From Kribbella sp. ALI-6-A (lineage in GTDB: Bacteria; Actinomycetota; Actinomycetes; Propionibacteriales; Kribbellaceae), in assembly GCF_001984195.1 (NCBI RefSeq), contig NZ_MTQN01000011.1, positions 806,001-870,000 of the forward strand: a DNA stretch of 64,000 bases, written 5' to 3'. This document shows positions 25,422 to 33,624 of the stretch, in pieces. Below the pieces are notes generated by a model. The model was not told the DNA's origin, ran no database searches, and was given only the letters and a program-made list of their open reading frames with translations. Numbering within the stretch: the first letter of the stretch is position 1; each line of letters starts with the position of its first letter. The translations under genes and the position numbers were made by a program.

Positions 25422-25656
25422 GAGCAAGCAGATCACCGTACGCCTGCCCGACGAACTGGTGGAGTTCATGGACCGGCTCGTCGACGACAACAAGGCGCCG
25501 TCCCGAGCCTCCGTGGTGGCCCGGGCGATGGAGCGCGAGCGCCGCCGCGAACTGGCCGCGCGTGATCTCGCGCTGCTCGCCGAGTACGGCGAACCGTCCG
25601 ACCTCGACGGCCTGGCCGCGAGCGCCGGCGGAACCGTGCTCACCGACCTCGACTGA
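25420..25656 (+). CDS. Ribbon-helix-helix antitoxin (MazE-like)
   Basis: 78 residues. The N-terminus SKQITVRLPDELVEFMDRLV is a ribbon-helix-helix DNA-binding domain, followed by a second helix with SRASVVARAMERERRRELA. The acidic C-terminal tail should bind and neutralise the toxin. The TGA overlaps the toxin ATG by one base (TGATG), giving coupled synthesis with the antitoxin first. Such pairs form type II toxin-antitoxin modules; the antitoxin represses its own promoter. Confidence 0.88.
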   Translation: MSKQITVRLPDELVEFMDRLVDDNKAPSRASVVARAMERERRRELAARDLALLAEYGEPSDLDGLAASAGGTVLTDLD

Positions 25657-25961
25657 TGCGCCCGATCCACATCGCCCGCCTGGACAAACCCCGCCCGGTG
25701 GTGGTCCTCACCCGCGAACTGATCCGCCCCCGCCTCACCAATGTCACCGTCGCCCCGATCACCAGCACGATCCGCGGCCTGTCGACCGAAGTCCTGGTCG
25801 GCCCCCAGAACGGCCTGGACCACCCCAGCGCGATCAGCTGCGACAACATCCAGACCATCCCGAAGGTCCAACTCGGCCGCCTGATCGGCTACCTGCTCCC
25901 CGACCAGGAGCCGGCCCTCACCGAAGCCGTCACCCTCGCCTTCGACCTGGAACTCCTCTGA
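25656..25961 (+). CDS. MazF/PemK-type toxin (endoribonuclease)
   Basis: 101 residues. The MazF fold is recognisable in RPVVVLTRELIRPRLTNVTVAPITSTIRGLSTEV and in DHPSAISCDNIQTIPKVQLGRLIG, with the conserved R and S/T residues of the active site. MazF-family toxins cleave mRNA at short sequence motifs when the antitoxin is degraded; the cleavage motif here cannot be predicted. It is coupled to the antitoxin upstream. Confidence 0.88.
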   Translation: MRPIHIARLDKPRPVVVLTRELIRPRLTNVTVAPITSTIRGLSTEVLVGPQNGLDHPSAISCDNIQTIPKVQLGRLIGYLLPDQEPALTEAVTLAFDLELL

Positions 25962-26075
25962 CCCGAGCCGCGCTCCCCCACCGCTGAACGCCCTTCTTGA
26001 TCGGTTGTTGTGGGGCGAGGCACGAGGTTGCATCCGATCACCGTCCGGCCGGGTCGGTTCCGGCATGATGGCGGG

Positions 26076-26882
26076 GTGGAGCTCATCGAGCGGATTGAAC
26101 GGGCCGAGACCGAGCTGATCTGGAGTTTCGGTGACATCCCCGGACCCGGCCCGTCTCTGCTGGGGCTGACGCGCCGCCGGTTCGGCTCGGTCGTGGCTCT
26201 GGCGGCACCACGGGACACTTTGTCGTTCTGGTCCCAGGCGTCCGGGTTCGGCCTGGACAGGCCGGTGACCTCGGCTGCCATCGGCGAGGTCCTGGCCTAT
26301 CTGAAGGCGGCCGGTTGTACGACGGCCAGCCTGAGCATCGCCCCGAGTGCGCTTCCGCCGGATTGGGAGGCCATCGCCACGTCGTACGGGATCACCGCCG
26401 GCCAGACCACGGTCCAGGTCGTGCACGCGGCCGCGCCCATCGTGCAGGCACCGTCCGACTTCCGCATCGAGCCGATCGGGCCGCGCTATGCCGATGTGTG
26501 GGCGCGGCTTCAAGTGGACGCGTACGAGATGCACGACGACGGTTTCCGCGCCATGCTCGCGGCGTACACCGACTGGCCCGGCGTCACCGCGTACGCCGCC
26601 TGGGACGGCGACACGATGGTTGCCACCGGCTCCCTGCATGTCGTGGACGGCGTTGGCCGGCTGCGCAGCGGCGCGACCCACCCGGCACACCGGGGAAGAG
26701 GGGCGCAGTCAGCGCTGCTCACCCGCCGGGTCGCCGACGCCTTCGCGCAAGGCTGCGACCTGGTCACCACGGGCTCGTACAAGCCCGAGCCAGGCAGGCA
26801 CAACCCGTCGCTGGCCAACTTGCTGCGGCTGGGTTTCGAGGCGCTGACAGAGCGCACACCGCAGATCTGGCGCCTTTCTTGA
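26076..26882 (+). CDS. GNAT-family N-acetyltransferase
   Basis: 268 residues from GTG 26076, which has a CATGAT hexamer six bases upstream and no ribosome site, so it is likely leaderless; a longer frame opens at 26010. The C-terminal half is the GNAT domain, with the acetyl-CoA loop in THPAHRGRGAQSALL and the preceding strand GVGRLRSGA. The N-terminal half (about 1-125) is a degenerate second GNAT-like lobe, as in tandem-GNAT proteins. Substrate unknown. Confidence 0.78.
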   Translation: MELIERIERAETELIWSFGDIPGPGPSLLGLTRRRFGSVVALAAPRDTLSFWSQASGFGLDRPVTSAAIGEVLAYLKAAGCTTASLSIAPSALPPDWEAIATSYGITAGQTTVQVVHAAAPIVQAPSDFRIEPIGPRYADVWARLQVDAYEMHDDGFRAMLAAYTDWPGVTAYAAWDGDTMVATGSLHVVDGVGRLRSGATHPAHRGRGAQSALLTRRVADAFAQGCDLVTTGSYKPEPGRHNPSLANLLRLGFEALTERTPQIWRLS

Positions 26883-26952
26883 CTGGCTACGTCTGCGTGA
26901 TCGAGCGGTTGGGCACGTCGAGCGTCCCGGTCGGCTGACCGGACCCACGGCG

Positions 26953-26975
26953 GTCCGGGTCGGCCTGACCCGGAC
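26953..26975. terminator. Bidirectional hairpin terminator between convergent genes
   Basis: A perfect 9-base stem, GTCCGGGTC (26953-26961) with GACCCGGAC (26967-26975), and a 5-base loop lie between the acetyltransferase and the 3' end of ilvD. An overlapping CCGGACC/GGTCCGG pair (26939-26958) could form an alternative stem. No U-run is present. Confidence 0.6.
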
Positions 26976-26997
26976 CCGCCGCGATGTGCTCGGGTGG

Positions 26998-28848
26998 TCA
27001 GCCGAGCTTGGTGACGTCTCGGACGGCGCCCTTGTCGGCGCTGGTGGCCATGGCGGCGTAGGCGCGGAGGGCTTGGGACACCTTGCGGTCGCGGGACTTG
27101 GGTGCGTAGACGCCGGCCAGGGCCTCGCGGCGGGCGTCGAGTTCGGCGTCGTCGACCAGCAGCTCGATGGAGCGGTTCGGGATGTCGATGCGGATCTGGT
27201 CGCCGTCCTGGACCAGTGCGATCGTGCCGCCGGAGGCTGCCTCGGGTGAGGCGTGGCCGATGGACAGGCCGGACGTCCCGCCGGAGAAGCGGCCGTCGGT
27301 GACCAGCGCGCAGACCTTGCCCAGGCCGCGCCCCTTCAGGAACGACGTGGGGTAGAGCATCTCCTGCATGCCGGGCCCACCCTTCGGCCCCTCGTACCGG
27401 ATCACCACGACGTCGCCGGGCTGGACCTGCTTGGCGAGGATCTTCTCGACGGCTTCCTCCTGCGACTCGCAGACGACGGCCGGGCCCTGGAAGGTCCAGA
27501 TCGACTCGTCGACGCCGGCGGTCTTCACCACGCAACCGTCCTCGGCCAGGTTGCCCTTGAGCACCGCCAGACCGCCGTCGGTGGAGTACGCGTGCTCGAA
27601 GTCGCGGATGCAGCCGCCGGCCGCGTCGGTGTCGAGGGTGTCCCAGCGCTCCGACTGCGAGAACGCCGTCGCCGACCGGACACAGCCCGGCGCAGCGTGC
27701 CACAGCTCGACGGCCTCGGCGGACGGCGAACCGCCACGCAGGTCCCACGTCTTCAGCCACTCGTCGACCGAGTCACTGTGCACGGTGTGGACGTTCTCGT
27801 TGAGCAGGCCGGCCCGGTACAGCTCGCCGAGGATCGCCGGGATGCCGCCGGCCCGGTGCACGTCCTCCATGTAGTACGTGCCGCCCGGCGCGACGTTCGG
27901 GGCGACCTTGGCCAGGCACGGCACCCGGCGCGAGACCGCGTTGATGTCGTCCAGGCCGAAGTCGACCTCGGCTTCCTGGGCCGCGGCCAGCAGGTGCAGG
28001 ATCGTGTTGGTCGAGCCACCCATCGCGATGTCGAGCGCCATCGCGTTCTCGAACGCGGCGCGGGAGGCGACGTTGCGCGGCAGCACGGTCTGGTCGTCGG
28101 TGTCGTAGTACCGCTTGGTGATCTCGACGACCGTGCGGCCGGCGTTCTCGTACAGCGCCTTGCGGGCGGTGTGGGTGGCCAGCACCGAGCCGTTGCCGGG
28201 CAGCGACAGGCCGATCGCCTCGGTCAGGCAGTTCATCGAGTTCGCGGTGAACATGCCCGAGCAGGACCCACAGGTCGGGCAGGCGTTCTCCTCGATCCGC
28301 TGGATGTCGGCGTCGGAGACGTTCTCGTTGACCGCCTCGGACATCGCGTCGATCAGGTCCAGCTTGCGCACGGTGCCGTCGACCAGCGTGGCCCGGCCGG
28401 CCTCCATCGGCCCGCCGGAGACGAACACGGTCGGGATGTTCAGCCGCAGCGCGGCCATCAGCATGCCCGGGGTGATCTTGTCGCAGTTGGAGATGCAGAT
28501 CAGCGCGTCGGCGCAGTGCGCCTCGACCATGTACTCGACCGAGTCGGCGATCAGGTCGCGCGACGGGAGGCTGTAGAGCATGCCGCCGTGACCCATCGCG
28601 ATGCCGTCGTCGACCGCGATCGTGTTGAACTCACGCGCGATACCTCCGGCGGCGTGGATCGCCTCGGACACGATCCGGCCGACCGGCTGCAGATGCGTGT
28701 GGCCGGGCACGAACTCGGTGAAGCTGTTGGCCACGGCGATGATCGGTTTGCCGAAGTCCTCCCGGGCTACCCCGGAGGCCTGCATGAGGGCGCGGGCGCC
28801 CGCCATGTTGCGGCCGTGGGTGACGGTACGGGACCTCAATGCGGGCAC
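26998..28848 (-). CDS. ilvD: Dihydroxy-acid dehydratase
   Basis: 616 residues from GTG 28848, with GAGGAG upstream. Iron-sulphur cysteines are visible in ISNCDKITPGML and in CPTCGSCSGMFTANSMNCL, typical of the IlvD/Edd family; the end DGRFSGGTSGLSIGHASPEAA is the conserved C-terminal block. It dehydrates dihydroxy-isovalerate and dihydroxy-methylvalerate in valine and isoleucine synthesis. A TAGGGA -10-like element lies upstream on the minus strand. The gene stands alone, not in an ilvBNC operon. Confidence 0.96.
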   Translation of the reverse strand: MPALRSRTVTHGRNMAGARALMQASGVAREDFGKPIIAVANSFTEFVPGHTHLQPVGRIVSEAIHAAGGIAREFNTIAVDDGIAMGHGGMLYSLPSRDLIADSVEYMVEAHCADALICISNCDKITPGMLMAALRLNIPTVFVSGGPMEAGRATLVDGTVRKLDLIDAMSEAVNENVSDADIQRIEENACPTCGSCSGMFTANSMNCLTEAIGLSLPGNGSVLATHTARKALYENAGRTVVEITKRYYDTDDQTVLPRNVASRAAFENAMALDIAMGGSTNTILHLLAAAQEAEVDFGLDDINAVSRRVPCLAKVAPNVAPGGTYYMEDVHRAGGIPAILGELYRAGLLNENVHTVHSDSVDEWLKTWDLRGGSPSAEAVELWHAAPGCVRSATAFSQSERWDTLDTDAAGGCIRDFEHAYSTDGGLAVLKGNLAEDGCVVKTAGVDESIWTFQGPAVVCESQEEAVEKILAKQVQPGDVVVIRYEGPKGGPGMQEMLYPTSFLKGRGLGKVCALVTDGRFSGGTSGLSIGHASPEAASGGTIALVQDGDQIRIDIPNRSIELLVDDAELDARREALAGVYAPKSRDRKVSQALRAYAAMATSADKGAVRDVTKLG

Positions 28849-28986
28849 GACGGTGTCTCCTCGCTACTCGGACTGCTCCCTAGCATGGTGCCACTCCCCG
28901 TCCGGATGCCGAAACGCCGGTCCCACATCCCGGCACGCCCGCCGCTGGTGGCCCGACCGGGCGAGTCGTCTCCGGCGTACGGGCGG

Positions 28987-29390
28987 CTACCGCGAGGCCG
29001 AGGTCGGCCAACCCCGCCCGGCGAACTCGACGGCCTTCGGGTCCGGACCGAAGCGGTTCGGTCCGGGTGTCCCGGCGGTCACGCAGAAGACCAGCAGGAC
29101 GATCCAGCCGACGACCGGCAGGAAGGCCATCAGCAGCCACCAGGCCGTCCGGTCGACGTCGTGCAGCCGCCGGGCCGTCACCGCGACGGTCGGGACGATG
29201 ATCGCGAGCCCGTACACCCAGGTCAGGACACCGGTGTCCAGCAGGACATCGTCGGTGCCGAGCAGCCAGTCCGCGAACTCGATCACGATCGAGATGATCA
29301 AGTCGACGAGGTGAACATCCAGAACTCCCGGCGCCGGGCGCGACCGCTGAACACGGCGTACCGCTTGACGACCTCGAGATACCACCGCAC
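28987..29390 (-). pseudogene. DUF805 membrane protein gene with a one-base frameshift
   Basis: From GTG 29390 (GGAGG upstream) the minus strand reads M-R-W-Y-L-E-V-V-K-R-Y-A-V-F-S-G-R-A-R-R-R-E-F-W-M-F-T..., written here with breaks only to show the DUF805 start; it stops after about 30 codons. The rest of the family (LVDLIISIVIEFADWLLG, TARRLHDVDRTAWW, LVFCVTAGTPG) continues in another frame to 28987. Adding one C at about 29310-29312 (CC to CCC after the FWMFT codons) restores the whole protein. DUF805 proteins are small membrane proteins of unknown role. The break is either a real inactivating deletion or a sequence error. Confidence 0.75.
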
Positions 29391-29837
29391 GGGAGTCCCC
29401 CTCCGTTCGAGCCGGTCCCGCACCCTAACCTGCGCCGAGGTCCGTACCAGGACAGACGCCGAGCATGCGATCTCTTCTCTGAACACCACCAGCGGCACGT
29501 CGGCGCGCCCCACCATCTGCAGACCGCCGAGCAGATCCCGAACCGCTTCGACCTCGGAGATCCAGCCACTCAGCTGACGGCCTTCAGGCGGTGCTGGGTG
29601 TGGAGTTTGGTGAGCCAGGCGGCGAAGGCGCGGAGGTCTTCGACGTTGGTTTGGGGCCTCCGGCACGACTGTCCTTGCCCATGTGCGGCTGCCGGTCGCA
29701 TGCAGCCGGGAGATCTTGTGCCTGCTGCGGTTCGGGCTGCTGCCACTCACATCGTCAACGGGTGAGCCGGAGGCGGCCCTCGCCCGCCGCCGGGCTGAGC
29801 GGGAGCTTTTGTCCCGGGCGCGATCTAGCCTGGAGGG
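29391..29837. other. Gap with no intact gene, possibly degraded sequence
   Basis: About 450 bases between the DUF805 gene and the AraC-type regulator. Apart from the short coding-like remnant at 29570-29682 and the promoter of the regulator (TAGCCT at 29826-29831), I find no frame with both a start signal and convincing codon bias. Long frames crossing it on either strand are shadows of the AraC gene. Confidence 0.5.
29570..29682 (-). pseudogene. Coding-like small remnant, frameshifted
   Basis: On the minus strand ATG 29682 reads MGKDSRAGGPKP and then loses its frame; one base over, NVEDLRAFAAWLTKLH followed by TQHRLKAVS and a stop at 29570 has a strongly C/G third position. Restoring one C (CC to CCC) near 29650 would join them into a protein of about 38 residues. 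I do not recognise the family; it may be the tail of a larger lost gene. Confidence 0.35.
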
Positions 29838-30680
29838 ATGGAGGACCTCGAGCTGCATGTGCACCGGGTGCATCCCGCGCTGCGCCCGTATCTCGACGAG
29901 CTGGTCGGCTACTCCTACCGCGGTGATCCGCCCGCACTGCACCGGGGACTCCCCTCCCGCTCGCTGACAGTCGTGATGACGCTGGACGACCCACTGGGCA
30001 TCGCGTGGCCGGGTGCGCCGGCGGAGAAGTTCGAGACGTTGGCCGGCGGACTGCATTCGACCGCCGTCCGGATCAGCCAGTCCCCCAACCGGGCCGGGCT
30101 CCAGTTCGCGCTGACTCCGGCCGGTAGCCGGGCGTTGCTCGGCCTGCCACCGGGTGAACTGGCGTCGATGGTCGTGCCGCTCGACGACGTGCTTGGCCGC
30201 TCGGCGCGTGAGCTGGCCGAGCAGCTCCGGGAGACTTCCAGTTGGGAGCAGCGGTTCGCGATCGTGGAGCGGCTGCTGCTCGAGGCATGGCGGGACGAAC
30301 CGATCCCCGAGCCCCGCGCCGAGCTCAGCTGGGCCTGGCAACGGCTGGCGCAGTCCGGCGGCGGCGTCGGCGTACAGGATCTGGCGGCCGAGGTCGGCTG
30401 GGGGCGTCGGCACCTGACCGAACGCTTCCGCCGGGAGTACGGTCTGGCTCCCAAGGTCGCCGCGCGGGTGATGCGCTTCGAGCAGGCCGTACGGCGACTG
30501 CGGAGTTCGCCCGGGACGAAACTCGCCGACCTGGCCGCTGACCTCGGATACGCCGACCAGGCCCACCTGTCGCGCGAGTGGAACGCGCTGGCCGGCTGCT
30601 CGCCGCGGCAGTGGATGACCGAGGAACTCCCATACGTTCAAGACGGGGCCGCCGTGCGGCGGGCAGAGTCGCGGGTATGA
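29838..30680 (+). CDS. AraC-family transcriptional regulator
   Basis: 280 residues. The C-terminal third is a double helix-turn-helix AraC domain (VQDLAAEVGWGRRHLTERFRREYG and LADLAADLGYADQAHLSREWN). The N-terminal sensor part (about 1-150) is of the DUF6597-like type often found in actinobacterial AraC proteins. TAGCCT (29826-29831) six bases before the ATG suggests a leaderless or near-leaderless start, although GGAGG overlaps it. The TGA overlaps the next ATG (ATGA), so it is co-expressed with a VOC-fold protein, possibly its target or effector partner. Confidence 0.85.
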   Translation: MEDLELHVHRVHPALRPYLDELVGYSYRGDPPALHRGLPSRSLTVVMTLDDPLGIAWPGAPAEKFETLAGGLHSTAVRISQSPNRAGLQFALTPAGSRALLGLPPGELASMVVPLDDVLGRSARELAEQLRETSSWEQRFAIVERLLLEAWRDEPIPEPRAELSWAWQRLAQSGGGVGVQDLAAEVGWGRRHLTERFRREYGLAPKVAARVMRFEQAVRRLRSSPGTKLADLAADLGYADQAHLSREWNALAGCSPRQWMTEELPYVQDGAAVRRAESRV

Positions 30681-31099
30681 ACACGACACAGAACACAGTG
30701 AGAATCGGCGTCTGGCCGACGCTGATCTACCGCGACGGGCCGGCCGCACTGAAGTTCCTCACCGAAGGGCTGGGGTTCACGGTGGTCGCCTCCTACCCCG
30801 GCGAGGCCGAGGGATCGATCGCGCACGCCGAACTGCACTGGCCGCACGGTGGTGGGGTGATGGTCAGCTCGGTCGATCGCCACGCCGAACCCAACGAGTT
30901 CGACCGGTTCGTCGACCAGGCACAAGGAATCTATCTCGTGCACGACGACCCGGATTCCCTTTATCCACAGGTGATCGCGGCCGGTGCGAAGGTGCTGCGG
31001 GAGCTGCGCGACGAGGACTTCGGATCGCGCAACTTCAGCGTCACCGACTTCGAGGGCAACGCGTGGAGCATCGGGACCTACGCCGGGGAGGCCCCGTAA
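30677..31099 (+). CDS. VOC-superfamily (glyoxalase/bleomycin-resistance-like) protein
   Basis: 140 residues from ATG 30677, coupled to the AraC gene. Paired beta-alpha-beta-beta-beta modules are visible: WPTLIYRDGPAALKFLTEGLGF then GSIAHAELHWPHGG, and GIYLVHDDPDSLYPQVIAAGAKVLRE then FSVTDFEGNAWSIGTY. It is of the YdcJ/PhnB-like VOC type whose substrates are mostly unknown. Metal ligands are not obvious: His in HAELHWP and Glu in DFEGNAW are candidates. Confidence 0.82.
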   Translation: MNTTQNTVRIGVWPTLIYRDGPAALKFLTEGLGFTVVASYPGEAEGSIAHAELHWPHGGGVMVSSVDRHAEPNEFDRFVDQAQGIYLVHDDPDSLYPQVIAAGAKVLRELRDEDFGSRNFSVTDFEGNAWSIGTYAGEAP

Positions 31100-31146
31100 T
31101 CCACAGGGCCCCACCGGGTGTCCACGGATCTCCGTAGAATCGCCGT

Positions 31147-32985
31147 GTGGCCGAAACGACACCGGAACTGCCAGACTCCGAAGCCCTGCAGGTACTGCAC
31201 CGGGTGTTCGGGTACGACGCGTTCCGCGGGCAGCAGCGCGACATCATCGAGACCGTCGTCGGTGGTGGTGACGCGCTCGTCCTGATGCCGACTGGAGGCG
31301 GCAAGTCGCTGTGCTACCAGATCCCGGCGCTGGTCAGGTCCGGCGTCGGCGTGGTGATCTCGCCGTTGATCGCCCTGATGCAGGACCAGGTCGACGCGCT
31401 CACCGCGCTCGGCGTCCGGGCCGGCTTCCTGAACTCGACGCAGGACTTCGAGCAGCGCCGCGAGGTCGAGCAGGCCTTCCTGTCCGGTGACCTCGATCTG
31501 CTTTACCTGGCCCCGGAGCGGCTCCGGGTCGAGTCGACCGTGCGGCTGCTGGATCAGGGCAAGATCTCGTTGTTCGCGATCGACGAGGCGCACTGTGTGT
31601 CCCAGTGGGGACACGACTTCCGGCCCGACTACCTGATGCTGTCGGAGCTGCACGAGCGCTGGCCCGACGTGCCGCGGATCGCGCTGACCGCGACAGCGAC
31701 CGAGGCCACCCACGCCGAGATCGCCACCCGGCTCAACCTGACCGAGGCCAAGCACTTCGTCGCCAGCTTCGACCGGCCGAACATCCAGTACCGGATCGTC
31801 CCGAAGGACAACCCGCAGCGCCAGCTGCTCGAGCTGCTGCGCACCGAGCACGAGGGTGACGCGGGCATCGTCTACTGCCTGTCCCGCAACAGCGTCGAGA
31901 AGACCGCGACGTTCCTGACCCAGAACGGGATCGAGGCCGTGCCGTACCACGCCGGCCTGGACAGCCGGACCCGGGCGAAGAACCAGTCCCGCTTCCTGCG
32001 CGAGGACGGCCTGGTCGTGGTCGCGACGATCGCGTTCGGCATGGGCATCGACAAGCCGGACGTACGGTTCGTCGCGCACCTGGACCTGCCGAAGTCCGTC
32101 GAGGGGTACTACCAGGAGACCGGTCGCGCGGGCCGGGACGGACTGCCCTCGACCGCCTGGCTGGCGTACGGGCTGCAGGACGTCGTGCAGCAGCGCAAGA
32201 TGATCGACACCTCCGAGGGCGACGCCGCGCACCGGCGCCGACTCGGCACGCATCTCGACGCGATGCTCGCGCTCTGCGAGACCGTGCAGTGCCGTCGGGT
32301 CCAACTGCTCGCGTACTTCGGCCAGCAGGGCGAGCCGTGCGGAAACTGCGACACCTGTCTGACCCCACCGGAGTCGTGGGACGGCACGATCCCGGCGCAG
32401 AAGCTGCTCTCGACCGTGTACCGGCTGCAGCACGAGCGGAACCAGAAGTTCGGCGCCGGTCAGGTGATCGACATCCTGCTCGGTAAGCAGACCGAGAAGG
32501 TCAAACAGTTCCGGCACGACGACCTCAGCGTCTTCGGCATCGGCACCGAGCTCAAGGACACCGAGTGGCGCGGGGTCATCCGCCAGTTGCTGGCCCAGCG
32601 GCTGCTCACCGTCGAGGGCGACTACGGCACGCTCGTGCTGACCCCGGACAGTGCCGAGGTGCTCGGACGCCGGCGCGAGGTGATGATGCGTCGTGAACCC
32701 GAACGGGTCACGCGCTCGCGGTCGTCGTCGGGTGGCGGCAAGAAGAAGATCGTCGACCTGCCGGCCGAGGCGGCGCCTGTGTTCGAGCGGTTGCGCGCCT
32801 GGCGCGCGGCGACGGCCAAGGAACAGGGCGTCCCGGCGTACGTGATCTTCCACGACGCGACGCTGCGGCAGATCGCGACCGACCTGCCGAGCTCGCTGAC
32901 CGAGCTGGGCAAGATCAGCGGCGTCGGCGAGAACAAGCTGGCCAAGTACGGCGACGGCGTACTGGAGGCGCTGGCCGGGGAGTAA
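31147..32985 (+). CDS. recQ: ATP-dependent DNA helicase RecQ
   Basis: 612 residues. Walker A MPTGGGKSLCYQ, DEAH box AIDEAHCVSQWGHDFRP, motif VI QETGRAGRDG, the zinc-binding cysteines CRRVQLLAYFGQ..CGNCDTC, a winged-helix region and a C-terminal HRDC domain (VFERLRAWRAATAKEQGVPAYVIF). It unwinds DNA 3'-5' in recombination and fork repair. TAGAAT (31135-31140) lies six bases before GTG 31147, which fits a leaderless transcript; GTG 31145 is out of frame. The gene is not in an operon. Confidence 0.95.
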   Translation: MAETTPELPDSEALQVLHRVFGYDAFRGQQRDIIETVVGGGDALVLMPTGGGKSLCYQIPALVRSGVGVVISPLIALMQDQVDALTALGVRAGFLNSTQDFEQRREVEQAFLSGDLDLLYLAPERLRVESTVRLLDQGKISLFAIDEAHCVSQWGHDFRPDYLMLSELHERWPDVPRIALTATATEATHAEIATRLNLTEAKHFVASFDRPNIQYRIVPKDNPQRQLLELLRTEHEGDAGIVYCLSRNSVEKTATFLTQNGIEAVPYHAGLDSRTRAKNQSRFLREDGLVVVATIAFGMGIDKPDVRFVAHLDLPKSVEGYYQETGRAGRDGLPSTAWLAYGLQDVVQQRKMIDTSEGDAAHRRRLGTHLDAMLALCETVQCRRVQLLAYFGQQGEPCGNCDTCLTPPESWDGTIPAQKLLSTVYRLQHERNQKFGAGQVIDILLGKQTEKVKQFRHDDLSVFGIGTELKDTEWRGVIRQLLAQRLLTVEGDYGTLVLTPDSAEVLGRRREVMMRREPERVTRSRSSSGGGKKKIVDLPAEAAPVFERLRAWRAATAKEQGVPAYVIFHDATLRQIATDLPSSLTELGKISGVGENKLAKYGDGVLEALAGE

Positions 32986-32991
32986 CCCGTG

Positions 32992-33211
32992 GGGCGAGCC
33001 ACAGGACAGGTCTGCGCGGCTGTTCGTTGCCGTCGGCCACGAGGTCGTCCTGCACACCGGCAGCATGCAACACGCGGACGACGCACGCGCCGCGACCCCG
33101 CACCGCCGCGGCTTTCCCTTCGGGATGCACCGCGGCGGGCACTTTGTGCTCGACGACCTGGACCAGCCGTCGGAGACGGTGGTGTCGCTGGCGAGACCGA
33201 TCGTCGGCTGA
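32992..33211 (+). pseudogene. Remnant of an unidentified gene, start missing
   Basis: A frame with clear GC3 bias reads ARLFVAVGHEVVLHTGSM, then HADDARAATPHRRGFPFG and HFVLDDLDQPSETVVSLARP, to a TGA at 33209-33211. There is no start codon before the internal ATG in GSMQ, and the reading runs back to within a few bases of recQ. I read it as the 3' part of a gene whose 5' end was lost. The family is not recognised. Confidence 0.4.
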
Positions 33212-33227
33212 CCGGCGTAGGGCTGGA

Positions 33228-33599
33228 TCAGCCTTCGACGAGGTAGAGCACGTTGCCGTCGGGGTCGTGGAAGGTGAACATCGGCGGGACGCCGGGCCAG
33301 CTGAGGAGGTCGTCGACCGGGACGCCTCGCTCGGTCAGGGCGGCGTGCGCGGCGGTCGCGTCGGAGGTGGCGAAACGGATGCCGGTGTCGCCGCCGGCCG
33401 GGGTCTCGTCGCCGGCGGGGACCAGGGCGAGCGCCGCGGCCGAGCCGGGCGGCGCGACGACGATCCAGCGGCCGCCGAGCTGTGGCAGCGGAGCGTCCAT
33501 TTGCAGGTCGAAGCCGAGGGCGTCGACGTAGAAGGCGACAGCCCGGTCCTGGTCGGTGACCGGTACGGCGACGGTGCTCACGGCGGTGATGTGGTTCAT
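33228..33599 (-). CDS. VOC-superfamily (glyoxalase-like) protein
   Basis: 123 residues from ATG 33599. The fold is clear from TVAVPVTDQDRAVAFYVDALGFDLQ, GIRFATSDATAAHAALTERGV and the terminal FTFHDPDGNVLYLVEG, where FHDPDGN is the metal-site strand. It could be a dioxygenase-like or antibiotic-binding protein; the substrate is unknown. The MmyB-type regulator lies immediately upstream on the same strand, 25 bases away, so they may form an operon with the regulator first. Confidence 0.85.
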   Translation of the reverse strand: MNHITAVSTVAVPVTDQDRAVAFYVDALGFDLQMDAPLPQLGGRWIVVAPPGSAAALALVPAGDETPAGGDTGIRFATSDATAAHAALTERGVPVDDLLSWPGVPPMFTFHDPDGNVLYLVEG

Positions 33600-33624
33600 C
33601 GGTTGTCCTCTCGGGAGTGGTGGT

